This document shows, piece by piece, positions 44,717 through 55,806 of a stretch of 64,000 nucleotides of DNA. Each line of letters begins with the position of its first letter. Position 1 is the first letter of the stretch. The stretch is from Brevibacillus brevis (GTDB lineage Bacteria; Bacillota; Bacilli; Brevibacillales; Brevibacillaceae), in contig NZ_CP134050.1 in the NCBI RefSeq assembly GCF_031583145.1, forward strand, positions 3,361,501 through 3,425,500, read 5' to 3'. Position numbers and translations under genes: made by a program. Under the pieces are notes generated by a model. The model had not been told where the DNA came from and did no database searches. It worked only from the letters and a program-made list of their open reading frames with translations.

Positions 44717-45451
44717 ATGTCCGAATATGTAAAACGAACAATCATAAAAGAAGAAGTGCCCAGCATCCATGTGGACACTCCCCGCTCCGTCAAAGTGTAT
44801 GTGCCGCCTGGCTACAATGAGCTTTTGTCCTATCCTGTCGTCTATTGCCAGGATGGAAATGACTTTTTCACGATGGGCCGGATCGCCACAATCGCAAACC
44901 AGCTCATTCTCGAGGAGGGAATCGATCCCTTCCTGATCGTCGGAGTCTCGGTAGAGCGAAGCAAACGGACCAGCGAGTATTCGCCGATCGGTTCCCGCAA
45001 CACGGCATACAAACATTTTTTCACAGACGAACTGGTGCCATACATCGAGGAGCGTTACCCTGTGCGCCGGGACCCGGCTTCCCGGGTTTTGGCCGGCGAT
45101 TCGCTAGGGGGAGCGGTCTCCCTGCACCTCGCATTGGATCGGCCGGATCTGTTTCAGCGCGTCCTCGCTTTGTCCGGCGCTTTTTTTCAGCCGACCCTGG
45201 ACCAGCTGCAAAGTGCTCCCAGCCTGTCCTGGCTTTCGCTATGGATGGTCGTCGGCACAGATGAGCTCGCAGTGGAGACGCACATGGGCACTTTCGACTT
45301 TGTCCAATGGAATCGGACTGCCAAAGAAGTGCTGGAGGCGAAGCAAGCAAACCTGTCCTACCGCGAAAAACCGGGAAATCACGTCTGGGGACTGTGGCAA
45401 AAAGAGCTGCCGGACGGATTGCGTCACTTCTTTCCCGCCCCAAAACTGTGA
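44717..45451 (+). CDS. Alpha/beta-hydrolase, enterochelin-esterase-like
   Basis: A 244-residue serine esterase of the esterase D/Fes-like group (YjcH-like in Bacillus). The nucleophile elbow is AGDSLGGAV (Ser129). A C-terminal GNHVWGLW supplies the catalytic His, and the preceding HMGTFDF region probably the acid. No signal peptide, so cytoplasmic. Substrate unknown. ATG at 44717 with GGTGG about 8 nt upstream; the short hairpin ATTTGC/GCAAAT ends 16 nt before the start and could affect translation. Confidence 0.8.
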   Translation: MSEYVKRTIIKEEVPSIHVDTPRSVKVYVPPGYNELLSYPVVYCQDGNDFFTMGRIATIANQLILEEGIDPFLIVGVSVERSKRTSEYSPIGSRNTAYKHFFTDELVPYIEERYPVRRDPASRVLAGDSLGGAVSLHLALDRPDLFQRVLALSGAFFQPTLDQLQSAPSLSWLSLWMVVGTDELAVETHMGTFDFVQWNRTAKEVLEAKQANLSYREKPGNHVWGLWQKELPDGLRHFFPAPKL

Positions 45452-45469
45452 GGGGCGGTTCCGCAGACC

Positions 45470-45661
45470 TTACAATCCGTTGATTTCTCTGATGTCGTCG
45501 TATCCGTAGTAGCGGCCATCCACCAAGTAAATGCCTTCGTGGGTGGCTTTTTCAATTTCTCCCGCCACCTGCTGCTCATCGCTCAGCACGATATTTACGA
45601 TTTTGCTCTCGTCGCGCTGCATTTGCCCCTGGATTCGTTGGCGATCCTTGGCCGATATCAT
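45470..45661 (-). CDS. Small hypothetical protein (63 aa)
   Basis: A 63-residue soluble protein: a charged N-terminal helix (residues 1-18) then a small beta unit (IVNIVLSDEQQVAGEI, GIYLVDGRYYGYDDIREI) that resembles an Sm-like or YolD-like strand set. No firm family. AAGAGGGG lies about 6 nt before the ATG. It stands alone, convergent with the esterase gene. Confidence 0.55.
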   Translation of the reverse strand: MISAKDRQRIQGQMQRDESKIVNIVLSDEQQVAGEIEKATHEGIYLVDGRYYGYDDIREINGL

Positions 45662-45729
45662 GTCTATCCCCTCTTTTCCCTGCGATTGGATAGGTATAGT
45701 ATTTCATTGGCGTTATGGATTTACACAAC

Positions 45730-45775
45730 AAAAAACAGCCCGAACCTCGCACAAAGGCGATGCCGGGCTGTTTCC
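45730..45775. terminator. Terminator of the threonine aldolase gene
   Basis: AAACAGCCCG pairs with CGGGCTGTTT (about 45733-45742 and 45764-45773). The minus-strand tail is TTTTTTGTTG. Confidence 0.8.
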
Positions 45776-45806
45776 TCAAGCAATGTCACTTCGTCCGCTC
45801 CAGCAT

Positions 45807-46850
45807 TTATCGTGGTGCAGACACACCTGAGATCAGCGTTTCCACCACTTCCAGCACGTGACGGACATCATCGTCGGTAATATGGCGATGCGTCGTAAAA
45901 CGGGTGACATACTCGTCAAAGTCTACCGCATACACGCCGTGTTCGGCCAAAGAACGGAGGAAATCCACGGCCGTCAGCTGGATCCCATCGGTTTTTACCA
46001 GAACGATATTCGTCTCGACCGGCTCGACCGCAAGGGAAAGCTCGCGAAAACCATCCGCCAGCAGTTTGGCTCGCGCATGGTCTTCCGCAAGCCTCTCCGT
46101 CATTTCTGTGAGGGCGAGAATGCCTGGCGCAGCCAAATACCCGACCTGACGCAAGCCGCCTCCCAGCTTTTTGCGCCACCATCTCGCCGCTTCGATGAAG
46201 TCCCTGTCACCGGCCAAGATCGAACCGACAGGAGCGCTGAGGCCTTTGGACAGACAAACCTGCACGGAATCCGTAAAACGGGTGAGCTCACGCACGTCTA
46301 CGCCCAAGGCTGCGGCTGCGTTGAACAGGCGCGCTCCGTCCAGGTGAACGGGAATCCCATGCTTCTGCCCGACATCATATACGCTCTTCATCTGCGCGGG
46401 AGAAACGACAGCCCCGCCTGCTCGATTGTGCGTATTCTCCAGACAAATCAGCTTCGTTCGCGGAAAGTGGATGTTGGTGGTAGAGCGAATCGCTTTTTCC
46501 ACATCTTCGGCCCGGAGCGCCCCCCGCTCGCCATTCAAGGTCCGCGTTTGTACCCCAGCGAGAGCCGACATCGCCCCTCCTTCGTAGTAGAAGATATGAG
46601 AGTCGGCCTCCACGATGACCTCGTCTCCGTTTACGCAATGCGTCAGTACCGCCACTTGATTGCCCTGCGTCCCGCTCGTGACAAACAGAGCGGCTTCCTT
46701 GCCCAGCTTCTCTGCCGCGAGCTCCTCCAGGCGATTGACCGTTGGATCCTCGCGGTATACATCGTCGCCGACTTCCGCATCCGCCATCGCACGAATCATC
46801 GCGTCCGTCGGTTTGGTGACGGTGTCGCTGCGCAAATCAATTTTTCTCAT
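45807..46850 (-). CDS. ltaE: Low-specificity L-threonine aldolase
   Basis: A 347-residue PLP enzyme that cleaves threonine or allo-threonine to glycine and acetaldehyde. [19 protein letters not shown] is the family start, [15 protein letters not shown] follows, and the PLP-lysine is Lys202 in [13 protein letters not shown]. Length fits. ATG at 46850 is chosen because GGAGG sits just upstream; an ATG 7 codons earlier has its Shine-Dalgarno-like sequence inside the frame. Monocistronic, with its own terminator. Confidence 0.92.
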   Translation of the reverse strand: MRKIDLRSDTVTKPTDAMIRAMADAEVGDDVYREDPTVNRLEELAAEKLGKEAALFVTSGTQGNQVAVLTHCVNGDEVIVEADSHIFYYEGGAMSALAGVQTRTLNGERGALRAEDVEKAIRSTTNIHFPRTKLICLENTHNRAGGAVVSPAQMKSVYDVGQKHGIPVHLDGARLFNAAAALGVDVRELTRFTDSVQVCLSKGLSAPVGSILAGDRDFIEAARWWRKKLGGGLRQVGYLAAPGILALTEMTERLAEDHARAKLLADGFRELSLAVEPVETNIVLVKTDGIQLTAVDFLRSLAEHGVYAVDFDEYVTRFTTHRHITDDDVRHVLEVVETLISGVSAPR

Positions 46851-46896
46851 GGCCTCCCCCTCCTCCTGCATTCTTCATTTCGTAACACTTTCCACA

Positions 46897-46926
46897 TTGC
46901 ATCGGCAATTCCCTCTTTGTTACTAT
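46897..46926 (+). promoter_or_regulatory. Promoter of the HesB-like gene at 46963
   Basis: TTGCAT, 18-nt spacer, TACTAT preceded by TGT (extended -10). The start codon follows 37 nt later. Confidence 0.5.
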
Positions 46927-46962
46927 GGAAGAGAACTTACATACAGTTAGGAGACCTGTCCC

Positions 46963-47265
46963 ATGAAAGTGAAAATCACGCGCAATGCGGCGAAGCAGCT
47001 GAAAACCATTATGGAGCAAGAAGAAGACAAGGATCTCAAGCTTCGCGTCTACATCACCCACGCGCACGGCGACCACGCTCACTACGGTCTCGCTCTGGAC
47101 AAGCCTACTGAAGAAGATGAGGTCATTTCCACCGACAAAGAAATCGATGTGATCGTGAAAAAGGACGAGTCTCTGCTGGACGGGATCATCCTCGATTACT
47201 TGTATCTGCCGGAAGAAGGCTTCGTCATTACGAATCCTTCGAAAGGCAACACCGGAGATCACTAA
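46963..47265 (+). CDS. HesB/IscA-fold protein without cysteines
   Basis: A 100-residue protein with HesB-like order: KVKITRNAAKQLKTIM, a beta strand LRVYITHAHGDHAHYGLALD, and a C-terminal strand IILDYLYLPEEGFVITNP. The three cysteines that bind clusters in A-type carriers are all missing; instead the loop has THAHGDHAHY, four histidines and an aspartate, which could bind metal. Small paralogues of this kind are common in Bacillales and of unknown role. TTAGGAG precedes the ATG; a terminator follows. Confidence 0.7.
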   Translation: MKVKITRNAAKQLKTIMEQEEDKDLKLRVYITHAHGDHAHYGLALDKPTEEDEVISTDKEIDVIVKKDESLLDGIILDYLYLPEEGFVITNPSKGNTGDH

Positions 47266-47277
47266 AAGAAACAGCAC

Positions 47278-47319
47278 AAATCCCCCTGCCGCTGAATGCA
47301 GCAAGGGGATTTTTGTTTG
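47278..47319 (+). terminator. Terminator after the HesB-like gene
   Basis: AAATCCCC (47278-47285) pairs with GGGGAT (47305-47310) with an inner TGC/GCA stem. The tail is TTTTTGTTTG. Confidence 0.8.
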
Positions 47320-47335
47320 TCCCGACGGGTAAGCG

Positions 47336-49576
47336 CTAGGCAGTCGTATAGAGCTCGGCTGGTAAATCAAGTAGCAGCGGCGCTTTCGTTCCCTCGCCGA
47401 CGGTCATGACCAGGCGGTGCACCGGACGCGTCATCGCGACGTAAAGCAGCTTGGCGTCCCATTCCGTATCGGCGTACTGTTCGACATCCAATAGAATGAC
47501 GACGTCAAACTGCAGGCCTTTGGTCAAGAATGCGGGCATCACGGTGACGCCGCCGGGAAACTGGCTGTCTTTGCTGCCGAGAAGAGTCACGTTCGGAATT
47601 TTATCCTGCAAGCTTTTGTGCGCCTTTTTGCTGCCCCCGATCGTCTTCGTCACGATCGCGATGGTCTGGAAGCCCTCCTCCAAAAAGGAAGCGACGCGCC
47701 GGGATATATCCGCCCACAGCTCCACTCGAGAGGTCGAGGTCACCATGACCGGCTTTTCGCCGTGCCTAAGTACCGGTTTGGCCAAAACCGTCTCCGGTAG
47801 CTCGATCTGCCGCAATACTTCGTTTGCGCATTTCATGATCTCAATCGTGGAGCGATAGCTCTGCGACAGCGTATAGTAAGCGGACCGGATCTTTTGGAAG
47901 ACGCCCTCGGTCAATTCCTCCCACGTATGAATGCCACGGTAGGAATGAATCCCTTGTGCGATATCGCCCACGACGGTTAGCGACTGGTTTTTCGTAGCGA
48001 GAGACACTACGGCGATCTCCAGTGCGCTCAAATCTTGCGCCTCGTCCACTACCGTATGATCGAAGTGTTCGGCCTTGCTCATGCCCTCGATGATGTGCTG
48101 TAAATAGAGCAGCGGCGCAATATCCTCGACCTCCAATCGCCCGTCTGCAAACAAGGCGCCCGATGACTGGCACACGTCCCTGATGACGGTATCGTTCACA
48201 TCGTCAAAGGCCAGCCTCCGCAATAGGCTCTCATCGGTCACTACTTCCCGGTATGCTTCGAATACGTCCAACCGTGGAAAGGAAGTCATGTACGTATCCA
48301 GAATCTGTTCCAGCATCTTTTCGAATCTCGTCAACCCTTGCTTGTCCAGATCGATCTTCAATTCGCGCAGATGAGCGAACATTTGCTTGCTCATTTCCTG
48401 CTTCAAATGCTTGCGCAAAGCGTCCAAACGGCGATGATACGGCAGCTGCGCGAACTGCTCCAAAAAGCTTTGGCGAATGAAGTCGCCACTGATGGTAAAG
48501 ACGTGCTTCGTTTTGTTGTATTGAAAACTCAGTTTTTTGAACGGGATTCTCGTCTCAATGACGAAGCGGATGTACTGCTCCAGTACGTCCCTGCACGCAA
48601 GCGAGCCCTTGAAGCGCAGTCGATTGCGAGTCGCTTCCTGCTCCCTCTCGTCTTGCCCTTCCTCAAAGAACAACTGAAGCGGCTTATCCGGGCTAGTGAT
48701 TCTCCACCCTTTCGGAATCAATGGCTTGACGAGCCTGGCAGCCCAATCCACAAAGGTCGATTGCTGGACGTCATCCACGCCCAACTCGGGCAGCACATCG
48801 GAAATGTATGTAAGGAACATCCGGTTCGGAGCAAACACCATGAATTTTTTGGATTGCATCGAATCCTGGTAGTTGTAAATCAGGTAGGAAAGCCGGTGCA
48901 GCGCAATGGTGGTCTTCCCGCTGCCTGCCACCCCTTGGACGACAATCGGACGCTCTTTTTCGGCCCGGATGATATCGTTCTGCTCGGACTGAATCGTGGC
49001 GACGATGTCTTTCAATCTGCTGTCGTTGGCCTGATTGAGATTGGCCGCCAAAAATTCGTCGATAAAGCCTTCCTGCAAAAAGTCGTCCGGATCGCCCATT
49101 TCCCGATGAATCGTCTCTTTTACCGCTCCATCGTAGATCCCGGTGATTTTCCCGTTCTCTATGGCAAAATTTCGCTTCAACGCCACTTCCCCGCGAACAA
49201 TTTCCCGTCCCATCCGGTAGAACGCATCTTTGCTCTCCCCGGAGTAGTACAGGCTTGCAATCGGCGCCCGCCAGTCCACCACGACGGAGTCAAAAGTATC
49301 TCCACGGACAATCCCACGTTTCCCGATGTACACCTGATCGCGCTCGTACACCTCGTCCTTGATGAAATCGACGCGGCCAAAATACGGCTTTTCACGGCCA
49401 TGGTCCTCCAGATAACGAAGGTCTTTCGCCTTCTTGGAATTCACGACCTGTTTCACATAATCGTCGGTCGCTTCCCGAATATCTTCGCGAAGCTGCGCGA
49501 TTTCCTGATCGATAATGGCAATCGTCTCGTCGAGCTTCTTTTGTTCCAGTTCATACTCCCGGTGCTGGGTACTCAT
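47336..49576 (-). CDS. helD: HelD, RNA polymerase-recycling helicase-like ATPase
   Basis: A 746-residue UvrD/Rep-like superfamily 1 ATPase that, in Bacillus subtilis, binds RNA polymerase and clears it from DNA. An N-terminal coiled-coil arm (about 5-65) reaches into the secondary channel. Walker A is QGVAGSGKTTIALHR (about 212-226), motif II VVDEAQDLS, and motif III GDIAQGIHSYRG. The C-terminal DVVILLDVEQY and LYVAMTRPVHRLVM complete the helicase motifs. ATG at 49576 has GAGGGGGG 6 nt upstream. In actinobacteria some HelD proteins protect against rifampicin; rph is also present in this window. Confidence 0.9.
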   Translation of the reverse strand: MSTQHREYELEQKKLDETIAIIDQEIAQLREDIREATDDYVKQVVNSKKAKDLRYLEDHGREKPYFGRVDFIKDEVYERDQVYIGKRGIVRGDTFDSVVVDWRAPIASLYYSGESKDAFYRMGREIVRGEVALKRNFAIENGKITGIYDGAVKETIHREMGDPDDFLQEGFIDEFLAANLNQANDSRLKDIVATIQSEQNDIIRAEKERPIVVQGVAGSGKTTIALHRLSYLIYNYQDSMQSKKFMVFAPNRMFLTYISDVLPELGVDDVQQSTFVDWAARLVKPLIPKGWRITSPDKPLQLFFEEGQDEREQEATRNRLRFKGSLACRDVLEQYIRFVIETRIPFKKLSFQYNKTKHVFTISGDFIRQSFLEQFAQLPYHRRLDALRKHLKQEMSKQMFAHLRELKIDLDKQGLTRFEKMLEQILDTYMTSFPRLDVFEAYREVVTDESLLRRLAFDDVNDTVIRDVCQSSGALFADGRLEVEDIAPLLYLQHIIEGMSKAEHFDHTVVDEAQDLSALEIAVVSLATKNQSLTVVGDIAQGIHSYRGIHTWEELTEGVFQKIRSAYYTLSQSYRSTIEIMKCANEVLRQIELPETVLAKPVLRHGEKPVMVTSTSRVELWADISRRVASFLEEGFQTIAIVTKTIGGSKKAHKSLQDKIPNVTLLGSKDSQFPGGVTVMPAFLTKGLQFDVVILLDVEQYADTEWDAKLLYVAMTRPVHRLVMTVGEGTKAPLLLDLPAELYTTA

Positions 49577-49620
49577 ACCCATCCCCCCTCTCATTCACTC
49601 ATTCTCGATAAGACGCTACT

Positions 49621-49992
49621 TCATGACCAATGACGAGCCATCCAGACACCCGCTGCGCATGCCAATAGACCTGCCGCCAAACTAAGCAACGCGTATACCG
49701 TACCACGGAGAATCTGGCCATCGCCCCAAAAAGAAATGACCTCCAGGGAAAAAGTCGAGAAGGTCGTAAACCCTCCCATCACTCCTGTCGCGAACAACAA
49801 GTACACTTGAGGCGGAAGAATCCCCTGTTCTTTGCCCCAGACCGACAGCATGCCGATCAAAAACGAACCGATTATGTTCGCGAGCCAGGTGCCCGCCGGC
49901 AGCCCGGGGCTGTTCGCTGCCAGAGAGAGCCCGTAACGCAGGATCGAACCAACCGCACCCCCTGCCGCTACCGCAATCCATGCCATCATCAT
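49621..49992 (-). CDS. crcB: Fluoride exporter CrcB/FluC
   Basis: A 123-residue, four-helix membrane protein forming dual-topology fluoride channels. AAGGAVGSILRYGLS at the N-terminus, WLANIIGSFLIGML (conserved Asn) and GVMGGFTTFSTFS (Phe box and the Thr/Ser track with Na site) are diagnostic. ATG at 49992 has AAGGGCG about 5 nt upstream. Only one copy is seen here; Firmicutes often have a tandem pair. I did not find the conserved fluoride riboswitch core upstream. Confidence 0.92.
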   Translation of the reverse strand: MMMAWIAVAAGGAVGSILRYGLSLAANSPGLPAGTWLANIIGSFLIGMLSVWGKEQGILPPQVYLLFATGVMGGFTTFSTFSLEVISFWGDGQILRGTVYALLSLAAGLLACAAGVWMARHWS

Positions 49993-50020
49993 GTTCACGC
50001 CCTTGCTTACCGATTCGGAA

Positions 50021-50058
50021 CAAAAAGACACCCCGGCAATAAAGCAAGGATGTCTTTG
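50021..50058 (-). terminator. Terminator between ynzC and crcB
   Basis: AAAGACATCC pairs with GGGGTGTCTTT on the minus strand, followed by TTTGTTC. crcB starts 29 nt downstream of it, so crcB may be expressed by read-through or from a weak local promoter. Confidence 0.6.
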
Positions 50059-50080
50059 CTATCCATACATATCTGTTATC

Positions 50081-50278
50081 TTACTGTTTCGGCCCATTTT
50101 CTTCAAGGTCTTCCACATAACGGATCGAATCGAGGTTTGCTTTCAGCGAAAGCCTTACCGCATCGATGTATTTTTGACGAAGCTGTTTTTGTTCGAGCTT
50201 CTCTTCCTCGGACAGTCCAACTTCACGGGATTTTTTCACCAGTTCATTAATGCGTTTAATTTCTGCTTCGGATACCAC
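50081..50278 (-). CDS. ynzC: DUF896 family protein (YnzC)
   Basis: A 65-residue two-helix protein of the UPF0291/YnzC family. EIKRINELVKKSREVGLSEE is followed by EKLEQKQLRQKYIDAVR, which is diagnostic. In Bacillus subtilis the gene belongs to the SOS-controlled yneA-yneB-ynzC operon; here yneB appears to be missing between yneA and this gene. GTG at 50278 has GGGGGGAG 5 nt upstream. Confidence 0.9.
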   Translation of the reverse strand: MVSEAEIKRINELVKKSREVGLSEEEKLEQKQLRQKYIDAVRLSLKANLDSIRYVEDLEENGPKQ

Positions 50279-50425
50279 TGCTTCTCCCCCCACCATTGAG
50301 TAATGCCGCTTTATTATACCACAATGGACGCACCGCGCAAACAAATCGGCAGCTTTCACAGGAGCAAGATCATGTGGTGTAGTCTTGCTGGACTGGCAGT
50401 ACCGTCTAGAATGCTCCCCCGCATC

Positions 50426-50764
50426 TTACTGCGCAACAGGTATTCGCAGTGTCTGCCCCGGGTAAATCACGACACTGTCGAGATCGTTCACTTCTTGAAT
50501 GGCCGCCACCAGCTCTTTCACGTCCATCTGTGCTTCCTCCTGGTAGCGAACAGCCAGCTTCCAAATACTATCGCCTGCTCGCACCGTTACTTCTTTCACA
50601 GGAAGAGTCTCTTCTGCACCAGAGGCAAACACCAGTTCGGTCAAGAGGTAAAAAAAGAGAGAGAAGCTAATGAGAAACAGTAGCGCCTGACCTCTTGTAA
50701 TCCCAAAGCGAGAGCGGCGGACTTCTCCTTTATTCCAACGGTTCTGTATCGAAATGGTCGACAT
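50426..50764 (-). CDS. yneA: SOS cell-division inhibitor YneA
   Basis: A 112-residue protein with one membrane helix (about 28-48) and a C-terminal LysM domain (about 62-112, VTVRAGDSIWKLAVRY, YPGQTLRIPV). In Bacillus subtilis YneA blocks cytokinesis during DNA damage, and the LysM anchors it to the wall. It is divergent from lexA. Its promoter (TTGACA-18-TATGAT at 50833-50804) has a LexA box in the spacer, so it should be induced in the SOS response. ATG at 50764 with GGGGGAATTGAG before it. Confidence 0.92.
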   Translation of the reverse strand: MSTISIQNRWNKGEVRRSRFGITRGQALLFLISFSLFFYLLTELVFASGAEETLPVKEVTVRAGDSIWKLAVRYQEEAQMDVKELVAAIQEVNDLDSVVIYPGQTLRIPVAQ

Positions 50765-50803
50765 CTCAATTCCCCCAAACACTTGTTCTGTTTTCTTGGA
50801 TTC

Positions 50804-50833
50804 ATCATAAACGAGAACATATGTTCATGTCAA
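50804..50833 (-). promoter_or_regulatory. yneA promoter with LexA box in spacer
   Basis: Minus strand TTGACA (50833-50828), 18-nt spacer, TATGAT (50809-50804). The spacer contains GAAC-ATAT-GTTC (50815-50826), a LexA/DinR box core of the CGAACN4GTTCG type. Confidence 0.85.
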
Positions 50834-50845
50834 TAAAAAAAGAAT

Positions 50846-50885
50846 CGAACTTACGTTTGTCGAACGCAAGATCCCATGGTATAAT
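50846..50885 (+). promoter_or_regulatory. lexA promoter with LexA box
   Basis: TTGTCG (50857-50862), 17-nt spacer, TATAAT (50880-50885). A LexA box CGAAC-TTAC-GTTTG (50846-50859, one base off consensus) overlaps the -35. This gives autorepression. Confidence 0.85.
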
Positions 50886-50922
50886 ATAGGAAAATATGTT
50901 CGAGAAATCCGAGGTGTCTTTT

Positions 50923-51546
50923 ATGTCTAAACTATCCAATCGACAGCAAGCCATCATCGACTTCATCCGCAAAGAAGTCCGCGACAAGGGTTACCCTCCC
51001 TCTGTTCGGGAAATCGGAGAAGCCGTCGGCCTTGCCTCCAGCTCTACTGTCCACGGACACTTGGCCCGTCTGGAAAAGAAAGGCTTGATCCGCCGCGACC
51101 CTACCAAGCCTCGTGCAATCGAGCTGCTGTCCGAGGAAGATCGCTTTCAAGACGATTTTGAAGATTCCGTAGTTCGCGTCCCTGTCATCGGGAAAGTCAC
51201 GGCCGGTCAGCCGATTACCGCAATTGAGGATGTGGAGGAATACTTCCCTCTGCCGGAAAACATCGTGACATCGGACAAGGTGTACATGCTGCGCGTCTCC
51301 GGGAACAGTATGATTGACGCGGGAATTCTCGACGGGGATTACGTCATCGTGCGCCAGCAGCACGTCGCCAACAACGGGGATATCGTCGTCGCCATGACCG
51401 AAGAAGACGAAGCGACCGTCAAACGATTCTTTAAAGAAAAAAACCACTTCCGCTTGCAGCCGGAAAACGCGACGATGGAGCCGATCATTCTCGACACGGT
51501 TACCGTTCTCGGCAAAGTCATCGGCGTCTACCGCCTGATTCACTAA
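50923..51546 (+). CDS. lexA: SOS repressor LexA
   Basis: A 207-residue repressor. The N-terminal winged helix (about 1-65, [20 protein letters not shown]) binds LexA boxes. The C-terminal S24 domain has the Ala94-Gly95 self-cleavage site and the Ser129/Lys167 dyad (VSGNSM, ATVKRFF). RecA filaments trigger cleavage and SOS induction. ATG at 50923 has GAGGTG 6 nt upstream. Divergent from yneA with LexA boxes between them; a terminator follows. Confidence 0.97.
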   Translation: MSKLSNRQQAIIDFIRKEVRDKGYPPSVREIGEAVGLASSSTVHGHLARLEKKGLIRRDPTKPRAIELLSEEDRFQDDFEDSVVRVPVIGKVTAGQPITAIEDVEEYFPLPENIVTSDKVYMLRVSGNSMIDAGILDGDYVIVRQQHVANNGDIVVAMTEEDEATVKRFFKEKNHFRLQPENATMEPIILDTVTVLGKVIGVYRLIH

Positions 51547-51564
51547 TCATGAAGTAGAATCAAC

Positions 51565-51594
51565 AAAAAGGACAGCCGCGGCTGTCCCTTTTTC
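51565..51594. terminator. lexA terminator
   Basis: AAAAAGGACAGCC/GGCTGTCCCTTTTT, near-symmetric, serving lexA and the convergent DUF456 gene. Confidence 0.88.
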
Positions 51595-51602
51595 CTGTTT
51601 GA

Positions 51603-52088
51603 TTACGCTGCGAGGAAAAACCAGATCATCATCACCAGCTGCAGCACGACTTTCACTATGGCGCTGCCGAGAAAGCCGATCAGCGATCCGAAGCCGGCCT
51701 TGACTGCCCGCTCCATCGTCTGATTTTGAACGAACAGCTCTACCAGAACGACAAAAACAAAAGGCAGCACAATCATTCCGATCGGCGGGAACACGAAGAT
51801 CCCGACAAAAATTCCGACTACTGCTGCTGCCGAGGACCATTTTGAACCGCCGTATTTTTTAACGAAGTACATATTCGTCAGCACGTCTGCTCCATACAAA
51901 AGAATGCTGAGGCCGACCATCCCCCACCAGAACGATGCCGGCAGCCCCGCTCCCGGCTCGGCAATAAAGAAATGATAGAGCAAAAATCCCGCCCAAAGGA
52001 GGATCGTATCAGGCAGTACCGGCAAGAAGATTCCGGCGATGCTGAGTGCGAACAGCGCCACCACGACAATCCACAGGATGATTTCCAT
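51603..52088 (-). CDS. DUF456 membrane protein
   Basis: A 161-residue integral membrane protein with about five hydrophobic segments and the family pattern GIFLPVLPDTILLWAGFLLY, then KKYGGSKWSSAAAVVGIFVG. DUF456 proteins are small membrane proteins of unknown function with glycine-zipper helices. ATG at 52088 is chosen because GAGAGGAG lies about 9 nt upstream. Confidence 0.85.
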   Translation of the reverse strand: MEIILWIVVVALFALSIAGIFLPVLPDTILLWAGFLLYHFFIAEPGAGLPASFWWGMVGLSILLYGADVLTNMYFVKKYGGSKWSSAAAVVGIFVGIFVFPPIGMIVLPFVFVVLVELFVQNQTMERAVKAGFGSLIGFLGSAIVKVVLQLVMMIWFFLAA

Positions 52089-52238
52089 CAGTTCCACTCC
52101 TCTCTCTAAGGATATACGTGCCAATAGGCATTCCGTTGCAGGTGATTGCCCTACCTTTCGGGTTACCAATCTCCTTGTCTGCCACCTACTTTACGAGGGT
52201 TACCCAAACGCATTGGTTTGAAACGGAGGTATTTTTCG

Positions 52239-52811
52239 ATGTTCGATTGGCGCGATCTTTCTTATTTGCAGACAGGAACGTCCAGACAACAGGCAGCCTG
52301 GCAGGCTCTTTTCCGGACCGGGGTGATGGCTGTTTTGCAATCGTACGATCCCGTTCTCGCAGGAACGCTCCCTCTTCAGATCGATGTGGATGACAGCGAC
52401 CTGGACATTATTTGCGAATGTCAGGAGCTGGACCAATTTGAGGCCAGCGTGCGAGCTGCCTATGAAAGAAAAGACGGCTACGTTGAAGAGCGTCACTTCG
52501 TGGGCGGTGTGGAGACGGGCATCATTCGCTTTTTCAGTGATGGCTTCTGGTTCGAGCTGTTCGCCCAGCCGATCCCGGTCGAACGTCAAAACGCCTACCG
52601 TCATATGGTTCTCGAAGCCAGGCTGCTAGAGCTGGGTGGGCCAGAAGCCCGTCGGGAGATCCATTTGCTGAAGAAACAAGGCATCAAAACCGAACCCGCT
52701 TTTGCCCGCTACTTCGGCATTCCGGGGGAAGATCCCTACCTGTCTTTGCTTCGGCTGGAATCCTTCACCGACGAGCAATTGCGGGAGCTTGTGAAAGCGA
52801 AAACCTCGTGA
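52239..52811 (+). CDS. DUF4269 nucleotidyltransferase-like protein
   Basis: A 190-residue soluble protein. VDDSDLDIICEC (about 50-61) is the DxD metal motif of a minimal nucleotidyltransferase, followed by the family's GIIRFFSDGFWFELFAQPIPV and RHMVLEARLLELGG. This matches DUF4269. Activity unknown. ATG at 52239 has GGAGG 9 nt upstream. Followed by a strong terminator, beyond which the decayed ileS fragment begins. Confidence 0.82.
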   Translation: MFDWRDLSYLQTGTSRQQAAWQALFRTGVMAVLQSYDPVLAGTLPLQIDVDDSDLDIICECQELDQFEASVRAAYERKDGYVEERHFVGGVETGIIRFFSDGFWFELFAQPIPVERQNAYRHMVLEARLLELGGPEARREIHLLKKQGIKTEPAFARYFGIPGEDPYLSLLRLESFTDEQLRELVKAKTS

Positions 52812-52835
52812 ACGCTTCGCTCACGAGGTTTTTTG
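52801..52835 (+). terminator. Terminator after the DUF4269 gene
   Basis: AACCTCGTGA (52802-52811) pairs with TCACGAGGTT (52821-52830), followed by TTTTGC. The stop codon lies in the stem. Confidence 0.88.
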
Positions 52836-52842
52836 CTGCTTC

Positions 52843-53056
52843 TATAGAGACTGACGAGTTCCAGCTGTTTGTCGATAGCATCCGGGTTTGGCTGTGGGTG
52901 ATTTCTCAGATGGACGCTCATATCCCCTGTCAGGTTTCCGTAGAGATCTTCCGCTAGGAGCGGCCCGAACGGCGCTATCATGCGAGCGATTGTCGGCAGT
53001 CTGGTGCAAAGTCACGTACGCGGACCGCCCCAAAAACGTTCCTTGAACTCCGCACA
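52843..53056 (-). pseudogene. Decayed fragment of an isoleucyl-tRNA synthetase gene
   Basis: On the minus strand about 70 codons in two or three frames match the anticodon-binding domain of IleRS. RSSRNV and FWGG correspond to the usual RRSRxRFWG segment. TIARMIAPFGPLLAEDLYGN corresponds to VTxxKLxAPFxPFxxEExYQN. SVHLRNHPQPNPDAIDKQLE corresponds to SVHLxDYPxxDxxLID. At least two frameshifts and an in-frame stop interrupt it, and nothing before or after the domain remains. It begins about 59 bp past the end of rph and runs up to the DUF4269 terminator. Confidence 0.7.
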
Positions 53057-53114
53057 TCCCCGTTGCTCAAATCGTCAGCTTTCTGATCGAAGACTCCGTT
53101 TCTTTCATCCGTCC

Positions 53115-55739
<2,625 letters not shown>

Positions 55740-55777
55740 TCAACCTCTCCCCTAACAAGTAAATTGAGAAAAACCAT

Positions 55778-55806
55778 TTGACATGAGTTTACCGGCATGG
55801 TACAAT
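55778..55806 (+). promoter_or_regulatory. Consensus sigma-A promoter pointing away from rph
   Basis: TTGACA (55778-55783), 17-nt spacer, TACAAT (55801-55806): eleven of twelve consensus bases. It drives plus-strand transcription with no gene before the terminator at 55897-55927. Confidence 0.75.

Noticed and set aside
49993-50080. Fluoride riboswitch upstream of crcB
   Set aside because: The region holds a terminator of ynzC but no conserved GGNGAUGG...CCGCC core of the crcB motif.
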